From Ruminococcaceae bacterium UBA5396 (GTDB taxonomy: Bacteria; Bacillota; Clostridia; Oscillospirales; Acutalibacteraceae), in the NCBI GenBank assembly GCA_002410715.1, contig DHOG01000146.1, forward strand, positions 1-7,702: a stretch of DNA of 7,702 nt. The letters run 5' to 3'. Of the stretch, positions 1 through 7,600 are shown piece by piece. A program made the position numbers and the translations under genes. Each line of letters begins with the position of its first letter. Positions within the stretch are counted from its first letter, which is position 1. The notes under the pieces were generated by a model. It did no database searches. It was not told where the DNA came from and was given only the letters and a program-made list of their open reading frames with translations.

Positions 1-24
1 TTTTTTGTTTTTTTTTATTTTTTA
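1..24. repeat. poly-T low-complexity tract at left edge
   Basis: Of the first 24 bases all but two are T (a G at 7, an A at 17; an A also closes the tract at 24). Read in the regulator frame it gives FFVFFYFL, which does not fit the helical sensor domain that follows. It could be an assembly-end artefact, or a real T-rich junction where the 5' part of the regulator was lost. Confidence 0.6.
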
Positions 25-1086
25 CCTGACGCCCCTTGGTGCTTTGGGGACTATTCTCAAATGGTCACATTTCATCTGAAGCAGGGAGAAGCTGACCGGG
101 AAGCGGATACTCTTGAGGAGTTTATTGCTTTGTACTCCAAACTGACGAACGGTCACGGTAGTGGTGCGGATGCGCTTTTTCGAGCGGAGCTTGCCCATTA
201 TCGGGGAGACTTGAAACAAGCAGAGGTACTGGCGTATAAGGCGATTTTTCTTGCCGAAGCCAATCGACAGAGCATTGTACATCTTGGCGCTGCAATGCAT
301 CTATGCGAAATTGCTGTAGAAAAATCCAGCTTTAAAGAATGGCAAAGTGCATTAGATTCGATGGAACACGCAGCCTCTTATCAAAGCAACGATGCTGTGC
401 GTGTGGTTCTGGACACGCAGCGTGGGCTTCTCTTAAATGAACTTGGATATCCGGAACGTATTCCCGATTGGCTGAAAAACATGGATCAAATAAAGCAGCT
501 GCCACCTGCGCTTAGATACAACGCACTTTATGTGCATGTCACTTTCCTGATGCACACAGGGGAATTCGTACGTATAATTGGCATCCTTCAGGCAGTCCGG
601 GAATCCATAAATCCTTACCCGAAATTCGGAAGCATTCTGATTTACATAATGATCGCCATAGGCCATATCCAAACAGGGGACAGAGTAAGCGGAGCCGAGA
701 ATCTAAAACAGGCTTTGGAAGAAGGTATGCCGGATGATCTTACATATATTTTTGCCGCACATCACTGGCTTCTGAAACAACTGTCGGAGGAACTTATCCG
801 AAAGAATTTCCCTGAACATCTGACTCGCTACAAAGAAATCAAGGACCGGTTTAAAATAGGCTTCGATCGGTTACACACCGCCCTTTTGCACGGTTCGCTG
901 CCTGAAAACCTAACGGAACGGGAGCGGGAAATAGCACTTCTGGCTGCGAAAGGACTTAAAAACAGTGAGATTGCAGCTGAATTGATTATAACTGAAAACA
1001 CGGTTCGTACCCATCTGCACTCCGTATTCCAAAAACTTGATATCGACCGGCGTGCTAAGCTTGCTGAAAAACTGCTAAAGAACTAA
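1..1086 (+). CDS. MalT/LuxR-type transcriptional regulator, C-terminal part (5' incomplete)
   Basis: Cytoplasmic DNA-binding regulator. Numbering from Met at 61 (341 residues), residues 25-270 are helical and TPR-like, including an LTNGHGSGA stretch (28-36) and an RGDLKQAEVLAYKA helix (48-61) typical of the sensor region of MalT-like regulators. Residues 284-341 form a GerE/LuxR helix-turn-helix: LTEREREI, then GLKNSEIAAEL, then ENTVRTHLHSVFQKL, a textbook recognition helix. The frame has no stop back to base 1. The residues just before Met61 (PWCFGDYSQ) resemble the family's conserved block at this position, as I recall it, so Met61 is probably internal; only a weak GGGGA lies 10 bases before it. 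Full-length relatives are usually about 800-900 residues with an N-terminal P-loop ATPase (STAND) module, absent here. The gene is therefore cut by the window edge or truncated. The first ~8 codons (poly-T, mostly Phe) are not family-like. Family assignment is firm; target and inducer are unknown. Confidence 0.85.
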   Translation, partial: FFVFFYFLPDAPWCFGDYSQMVTFHLKQGEADREADTLEEFIALYSKLTNGHGSGADALFRAELAHYRGDLKQAEVLAYKAIFLAEANRQSIVHLGAAMHLCEIAVEKSSFKEWQSALDSMEHAASYQSNDAVRVVLDTQRGLLLNELGYPERIPDWLKNMDQIKQLPPALRYNALYVHVTFLMHTGEFVRIIGILQAVRESINPYPKFGSILIYIMIAIGHIQTGDRVSGAENLKQALEEGMPDDLTYIFAAHHWLLKQLSEELIRKNFPEHLTRYKEIKDRFKIGFDRLHTALLHGSLPENLTEREREIALLAAKGLKNSEIAAELIITENTVRTHLHSVFQKLDIDRRAKLAEKLLKN

Positions 1087-1089
1087 ACA

Positions 1090-1116
1090 TTGAAAATATC
1101 ATCTTGAAATATCATC
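1090..1116. repeat. short tandem direct repeat (14 + 13 bp)
   Basis: Two abutting copies, TTGAAAATATCATC (1090-1103) and TTGAAATATCATC (1104-1116), differ only by one A in the A-run. They start 4 bases after the stop codon of the LuxR regulator. The likeliest origin is a small tandem duplication; a binding site for a regulator is possible but nothing supports it directly. Confidence 0.7.
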
Positions 1117-1135
1117 CATTCGTACGAGGCAAAAT

Positions 1136-1177
1136 AAAAAATCCCGATCTATAATATATGTAGAGTGGGATTTTTTT
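1136..1177 (+). terminator. intrinsic (Rho-independent) terminator, possibly bidirectional
   Basis: Six A (1136-1141), then TCCC, pair with GGGA followed by seven T (1171-1177). Inside, TCTATA pairs with TGTAGA (one G-T) around an ATATA loop, with one G-T pair and one A/G mismatch between the two helices. The A-run and T-run could let it work on either strand. It lies 49 bases after the stop of the LuxR regulator and should end that transcript, separating the regulator from the genes to the right. Confidence 0.85.
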
Positions 1178-1228
1178 GTATAAAAAATTATGCAACTGAT
1201 ACCGGCTATCACGAAAGGAAAAGGACTT

Positions 1229-1417
1229 ATGAGTTATATTAAAAAAGTCGTACCCATGAAGGATTATCGGTTGTATATGGAGATGGAAAGTGTTGAAAAT
1301 ATGCGAAGAGGTGGGGCGGGGATCCATCTTAGCCTCGTTATATGGTGTAATGAGCGCATCAAGGTAACAGCAAAGGATCTTTTGCGGTTGCAACCGTGTA
1401 ACCCATTTTATGTATAA
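1229..1417 (+). CDS. small DUF2442-like protein, probably an internally deleted relic
   Basis: A 62-residue ORF. I chose ATG 1229 over ATG 1190 because AAAGGA (1214-1219) sits 9 bases before it and because family-like sequence begins there (SYIKKVVPMKDYRLYMEME, residues 2-20). That opening resembles the first beta-strands of DUF2442-type proteins, and residues 36-54 (VIWCNERIKVTAKDLLRLQ) resemble the usual C-terminal part. The stretch between (VENMRRGGAGIHLS, about residues 22-35) is not family-like, and roughly 30 expected residues seem to be missing; intact members are, as I recall, about 75-95 residues. The last residues (QPCNPFYV) also look like read-through into non-family sequence, and their DNA overlaps a palindrome and a possible promoter. 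The product may be non-functional. DUF2442 proteins have no settled function; some lie near toxin-antitoxin-like loci, but no partner is seen here. The assignment is by memory of family patterns and uncertain. Confidence 0.45.
   Translation: MSYIKKVVPMKDYRLYMEMESVENMRRGGAGIHLSLVIWCNERIKVTAKDLLRLQPCNPFYV
1385..1396. promoter_or_regulatory. 12-bp perfect palindrome, possible operator
   Basis: CGGTTGCAACCG reads the same on both strands. It lies inside the 3' end of the small ORF and overlaps the TTGCAA hexamer that could be the -35 box of the giant surface-protein gene. A dimeric repressor or activator bound here would sit on the polymerase contact site. The palindrome is seen directly; the operator role is inferred, and it is not followed by a T-run, so it is not a terminator. 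Confidence 0.4.
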
Positions 1418-1418
1418 A
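1388..1418 (+). promoter_or_regulatory. possible sigma-A promoter for the giant SLH protein
   Basis: TTGCAA (1388-1393) and TATAAA (1413-1418) are separated by 19 bases, longer than the ideal 17, with TG directly before the -10. Transcription would begin near 1425, leaving a leader of about 100 bases before the start codon at 1524. This is the best hexamer pair I see between the upstream terminator and the gene, but it is not a strong match. Confidence 0.35.
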
Positions 1419-1475
1419 TCTCATATGCATGCATTAGGTTCTTTGAAAAAAATATGAAAACCTAAGAGAATGAGA
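1419..1475 (+). promoter_or_regulatory. nested inverted repeats in the leader of the giant gene
   Basis: TCTCAT (1419-1424) is complementary to ATGAGA (1470-1475). Inside it TTAGGTT (1434-1440) is complementary to AACCTAA (1459-1465), with an A-rich 18-base loop. A 10-bp palindrome, ATGCATGCAT, lies at 1425-1434 between the left arms. As RNA this could form an interrupted stem-loop upstream of the ribosome binding site; as DNA the arms could be protein sites. No T-run follows, so it is not a terminator, and it matches no riboswitch class I know. Confidence 0.4.
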
Positions 1476-1510
1476 GATTATGAAAGAAAAATAAACTTAA
1501 TAGAAGAAGA

Positions 1511-1516
1511 AGGAGG
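1511..1516 (+). promoter_or_regulatory. strong ribosome binding site that fixes the start at 1524
   Basis: AGGAGG ends 7 bases before ATG 1524, and the signal peptide begins at that ATG. The same frame is open back to an ATG at 1470, but that codon lacks a good site and would put 18 charged residues in front of the signal peptide. Confidence 0.85.
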
Positions 1517-1523
1517 AAGCAAA

Positions 1524-1601
1524 ATGAAAGTGAAAAGGTTTTTAAACCTGCTTCTGTGTGTTATGCTAACAGTTACAATGTTACCGTTGGATGTGCTGGC
1601 A
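1524..1601 (+). other. Sec signal peptide of the giant protein
   Basis: Residues 1-26: basic N-region (KVKR), hydrophobic core LLLCVMLTVTML, then PLDVLA with an A-x-A-like cleavage end (VLA). Cys12 lies within the hydrophobic core and lacks a proper lipobox, so lipoprotein processing is unlikely. Confidence 0.85.
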
Positions 1602-4600
1602 GTCAGCGGTTCAACTGTATCCTCAGGGACATCAGTTATGAGGAAGGACAACAACGACGATAATGCCGACACCCCGGATGAGAAATCACTCGCCGGTTCG
1701 GGAGGCGATGAGATAGCGTTAGTCAATCCATTTAGTGATGTACAATCCGGTGATTGGTTCTTTGATGATGTGAGCTTTGTTTTCACCAGAGGTTTAATGA
1801 CTGGTACGGGTACGGAATCGCCAATGTTCAGCCCCGGTATGCCTATGTCCCGGGCTATGCTGGTTACTGTTTTGTACCGTCTGGCAGGGAGCCCCGATAC
1901 TACGGATCTACCCAACGCCTTTATCGATGTACCGGAAAACTCGTGGTATACCGGTGCTGTGGCATGGGCGGTTGCGAACGGCATAACTACCGGAGTTGGC
2001 GGTAGCTGCTTTGCACCGGATGAAAATGTCACACGCGAACAGGCATCAGTGTTTCTTCATAGATATGCGCGGCTGATCGGAAAGGTACCTGCTGGCGAAG
2101 CAACAAATGGTGCTAACTTTATTGACAAGGATAAAATATCAGATTGGGCACTGGAGGCTGTCCTGTGGTGTAATACGCTTGGCATTATCACAGGCAAGCC
2201 GGGGAATAATGGCATGATTTTTGATCCCCAGGGGAACGCCACACGAGCTGAGCTTGCAGCAATGCTCCACAGGTTTTCAGATAATGTCGTCAACAGCTTT
2301 ACTGGCGAACAGCCTGACAACAACTCAGACACTGACAAGGATTCAGGTACAGACACCGGCACTGACATAGATTCGGGTACAGGTTCTGATTCGAACTCAG
2401 ACCAAGACCAAGACCAAGATCCTGATCCAGACCAAGACGACCCCGCAGGCCCCTTAACAGTCACCTTCGCAACCAACGGCGGCACTGCAATTGCTCCCGT
2501 TTCCGTTCCCAAGGAAGGCAAGCTTCCCGATGTGTCCATACCTCTTAAGGATCAATGCATTTTCACGGGCTGGTACAGAGACAGCAAACTGACCGAGGCT
2601 TTCTTTATCGATACCCCTATCACAGAGAACATGACCCTTTACGCATCATATGCCGACAGAAATTATAATTATAAGGAATTTGTCGATCCAGTCAAGTTTT
2701 TACCGGACTGCGAACCCGACGTAAGCTTTGAGATTTTTTCGCCGGAACCTATCAATAGCAGCAATTTAACAAATTACATAACCATTCAGAATAAAGTAAA
2801 TCCGAATGAAACCCCTGATGTTACAGTTAAAAGTCAGGGCACAAGCATATATGTCGTTTCACCCAAGTCTAGCTATACATATACACCCGGCGATACTTAC
2901 GAGCTATCACTGATAAATGAGGCAATCAGCTTCAACAATGAAAAAGAAGAAGTCCGAACCATGGCCTTCAATATAATAAAATCGGAAACCTATAATATTC
3001 AATTTGTTGACAGCATTGTTTATCTCCTCTGGAGTCAGGTCAATATAATTGATGATGGAGTGTACAGCCTGACAAAAGCTTTAGCTGACGAAAAAGGGAT
3101 AGCCATCAATACCACCATATGCTTAACAGATGAGATTGATTTAAACGGGCAAGGGATTCTTAATGAAAACTCGAAAATCCGTAATGTCCTAAGCATTATA
3201 AACACAGATGCAACAGATCCGCAGCGCGTGATGTTGTTTACTGAAGCTAGCAGCGTGGACGACGTCTATCAGCAGCTTGAAGTTTATTTTCGTCAAATCA
3301 TTGATCCTGAAAACATAGCCGGCTCCGTAGACATCCAAAAACTTGAGGAAGATTTAAAAAACAGTGAAGGTACATTAAAATTTACAAAGCTTCTGGCAGT
3401 TGCGCTTAATGAAAGCCAGACGATGGCATCAATGTCTTTGTTTGCAAACAGGCCTATGCTGCCAAATACTGCATTTTCCAAAGCGTGGTCGTCCCCCTTT
3501 GCAACGCCTGTGGAAAACAATGATAAATTCTCCATTACTGTCAATGCATTGATCTCTGGATTAAGCATCTCCGCTTCCATCGGCACCGCAAAGAACAGCA
3601 ATTTCCCTAATGCAGTTGACAATAATTGGGTTGTAATGACTCTATCCTTCAATTACAATGCGACGATTCAGAAGATCCAGGTGAAGGCTGACTTTACCTT
3701 CAAGGAATTTATTACTCTTTCTGCCGGGAGTAAAGTAGGTTTCTTATATTTTGATGCATGGATTGACACTTATTCACAAACCGATATCGAATTTAGCATC
3801 CTTGTCAGGACAGTGGACACGGATGAGGAGTTTTTGGATATTACAGCCGAAATCAATAAACTTATCGACGGTTTCACAAAGGACAATTCCGATGTCCCCG
3901 AAATCATTCAGGAGGTACTGGGTTCGAAGGGTGATTACATCGATATTCTGGAAGTCAACCTTTTTGAGGAGAGTCAGGATGTTAAAATGCCGTTTCCGGT
4001 TTTGCAGTTCAAGGAAACGGGTGTATTCGTTGTCCGGCTTAATCTCGCAGTGGGACTTTCGGCCAAAACCACCCTCATGTCTGCTAGCCGTATTGGAATC
4101 AGAGGTAGTGTGAGTAAGGCTCTGGAAACGTACAAATATGGACTTACGGGTGACGGCAGGCAAAGTCTCGATTTATACTGCGCGGGTTATCTGGGAGTCA
4201 AAGCCGGAGTAAGGCTTACTGTAAGTGTCAATTTTTATGGTCTTGAATCTCTGGGCAGAGTAGGATTTACTGGCGAAGCGGGCGCTTATATGGATCTATA
4301 CGGCTTTTTACAGCTACATTTAATGAAAACCGGTGCTGCTCCGGATATAAATATGAACGGTGGAATCTATATGGAAGTGGGCTTCTATCTCGAGTTGAAA
4401 ATCTTCGCCGAGTCCAAAATTTTCAATGTAAAGGCGGAGCTTTCAGTTTTGGATATGAAATTTCCCATATACACGCTGGGCAACCGATATGTGCTGTACA
4501 GATTTAAAAACGCCGGAAACACAGTGATAATCAACCAAAACGACTATTATATCAGTAACAGCGGTCTACTCGACTGCGAAATGCTTGACCTTACCACCGG

Positions 4601-7600
4601 GCAATTGATCAAGGGCGACTATTCCAAGTTGAGTAAATTTTATTTCGAGGTATCCAACCCATGGATGAACGACTGGAATGATAAGAATCATATCCATATT
4701 CAACCGCAATATTTTGGACGAACGTACTATGGTGTCCGCGTGCTGGAGGGTACAAAGCGACTTGACGCTACGGTGCGGGTTTATTACGGAGGCGATAACC
4801 TCTGCTTCAGCAGCCGGGCTAAGGGCTATACATATAATGAAATCAAGCTCATATGGATTGACCCAAGCATTGATCCATCAACGGTTAACCTCAATCCTGT
4901 GACTGCAACCTATGTGATTAATATGAACGGAAAAAAGGTAGCTGAGATAAAAAAGCTCGTGCTTGCGGGTAATTCTCCGGGCTCAATCGATTTGGCTCCC
5001 TGGCTTAACCCCATAGAAGGTATAGTCGGATACCAGGAAGCTGAGGTAACCGGGTATATAGGTGATTGGAATGTCGCCATCTGGGAGGATGCTACCTATA
5101 CTGTAAATATGACAAAGCGGCAGGTGCTGGTATCTTACATGTATATAGATAACGATGGTAAGTGGCACTATGAGATATATGCAGCTGAAAATGGCGATAA
5201 ACCTCCTACCCCAACGGATTATCAGTCACCGGATCAGGGAAAAATATTCAAACACTGGTTAAGAAGGGATTACACTTATATTAATTACAGCTATCCAGCG
5301 AAAAGTTATAAACCGCTGACAAATTTAAAAATCTTTGATGCCTGGGCTAATAACCTGACCCATACCGGATATGACAAAACAAAGGCGGTCTTCACTTTTA
5401 CCGGTGCATTGGAGGAGTGCAGCGAAAAATTCGATGAAAATCAAAAAACCATTCCTGTTATGTATCACAATAAAGCAGAGTATGAGATTGAACGCATATA
5501 TATCACGTTTAACTATCCCAGGATTCAATACACTGCTTATGGGCAGGATTTCGACATATACTACCCCAGTGATATATACTTTTATAACTATGGCACTACA
5601 CCGCTTCCCAGAAACCAAAGGAACTATCCGGGCTGCAGAATTAATGGATGGAGCCATAGATATACTGCTATAGCGGATTATGAATATGACGCGCTCCCCC
5701 AAGCCACACAGGACACCTATTACTATCTTATTGTTGAATTTACGGAGCGAAAGATAATTTTCAAAACAGATATGGGTACCTTTACCGATGGCAGTACCAC
5801 CGCTGACTCAGGTATGATTCCGTATCCAGATTATCTGGAATATATAGAAGACTTCCAGAACACCAACAATGCCCTGACGCTCCAGCCGGTGCTTAAGGAC
5901 GGTGTAGTCTACAAATTCCATCACTGGGATGTGGATTACTCCCAGGACAGACAGCATATCCAAACGTGGAATGCAGTATGGATAGCCGCCCCTAATCAGA
6001 ATTTCACCGCCACCTTCAATGCGGGGGAAGGGGCAGCTTTCCCCGATGGAAGCACAAGTCATTCGCTTGAGGTTACATACGGAACCCAACTGGATTTAGC
6101 TTCGTTTGCCCCTGTTAAGGCAGCAGACAGCCAATACACCTATACGCTGACTGGCTGGAGAGATCAAAATGGAAATACCTTTAATCTGACAGATATTGTC
6201 GTTGTTCAAAAGGATATAACTTATACGGCGGTCTACATGCCAGTCGAAATTATTTATACTGTAACAGTAAGCGCAGGAAACGGAAAATTCCCTGACGGTG
6301 AAAAATCAAAAAACTATACGGGTGCCTATGGAAAACTGACAAATATCTCGGTGGAAAATCCAGTTCCCCCTGATGGCTATGCCCAATATCATTATGAGTT
6401 CGACGGTTGGTCAGAAGCTCTTCCGGGTACATTCTCACAGAATATGACTATTTTCGCAAAGTATAAGATGGTCTATAACGAGTACATCATAACTTTTGAC
6501 TCCGGCAGCGGCTTGTTTGACGGCGGCGTATCAACCCTTACACAGACCCTTCATTATGGTGATATAATTGTTCCGCCCGCAGATCCGGTAAAAGCCGGGA
6601 ACGAACACTTCCGGTATGAGTTCACAGGCTGGAACCCTCTACTAAACGAAGGGGATACCGTTATTTTCAGCCAAACCTATACAGCGAACTACCGATCCAT
6701 ACCAAAGGGTACGACTCTGCCTGAAAGCGGGATTACCGTAACAGATGGCGAAGTAACAGAGGATATCAGCGTGGGCAGCATTTTCGGTTATACATATGAA
6801 ATGGTAGAGGCTTATGATGGGAGTCTTGTCCCAATACTTAAAATAACGGGAGATGGGCTGACATTCAGCGGAACCGGCAGCGACATATTCATGAGCATCA
6901 ACAGCACGGCAGGCTCGGTTACCTTTGATAATATGAACCTCTCAATAAGTGAAGAGTATTTTGAAGGCGTAAATATAGTTGAATGCAGCAACCCATTGAG
7001 CATCAACATCAAGGGAACCTGCATTTTTGAGGTTACATTAAACTCGGATGAGGCCTCGAATGTTATGCGCATCGAGCGCCCTACCGAATTTATCGGTACA
7101 GACAAAACCAAAGACTCTCTGAGTATAGTTACTTCAGGGGGTAAGGCAATTTACGTATCGAACAGACTAACATTTAACACCCTCAATTTAGCCATTGATG
7201 CGGGTGGCGAAGGCATTGATGAGAACTATATATATGCATTGAGCGCAGATATAGGCGAAACGCAGCAGACTGTTTGCAGCTTTGTGTATTCTGATGTTGA
7301 CATAACCTCGGCTGGTGTTGGGTTTATGCTGGATTATTTTAATATTGAAATACAAAACAGCGTTCTGGACATGGAGTGTGAATGGGCAGCAGAAACAATT
7401 TCCGGATTAAAGGTCGACAATTCCAACTTGAACCTTACAGCTGGGATGGGGCTTTGGATTAATGGGAACGCTGCATTTTCCGGAGTTTCAAAGCTTAAGC
7501 TAACAGTAGAGAAAGGCGCAGCCATAAGCGCCACAACCGGTATAACAGTACCCGGAGACTACGATTTAGGAGGTGCGTCAATTCAGGAGTTGACAGATAT

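Noticed and set aside
1311..1326. G-rich stretch with GGGGAT as a MalT-type binding box
   Set aside because: Only part of the known MalT consensus is present, once, and inside the small ORF far from a polymerase site.
1480..1494. Four-codon upstream ORF (MKEK) as a leader peptide
   Set aside because: It has no clear ribosome binding site and is too short to carry attenuation codons; chance is sufficient.
1470..1523. Start of the giant protein at ATG 1470
   Set aside because: No good ribosome site precedes it, and it would bury the signal peptide behind 18 charged residues; ATG 1524 has AGGAGG 7 bases upstream.
1557..1559. Cys12 as a lipoprotein lipobox cysteine
   Set aside because: It lies within the hydrophobic core with Leu at -1 and more hydrophobic residues after it; a normal cleavage site follows at residue 26.
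1478..2539. Long minus-strand open frames opposite the SLH and linker region
   Set aside because: They are antisense shadows of a clearly coding strand, with no ribosome sites and low-complexity Ser/Pro/Val translations.
6024..6044. GGGGAAG / CTTTCCCC hairpin as a terminator inside the giant gene
   Set aside because: No T-run follows, one base is bulged, and the bases encode a conserved repeat motif ending in FPDG; it is explained by coding.
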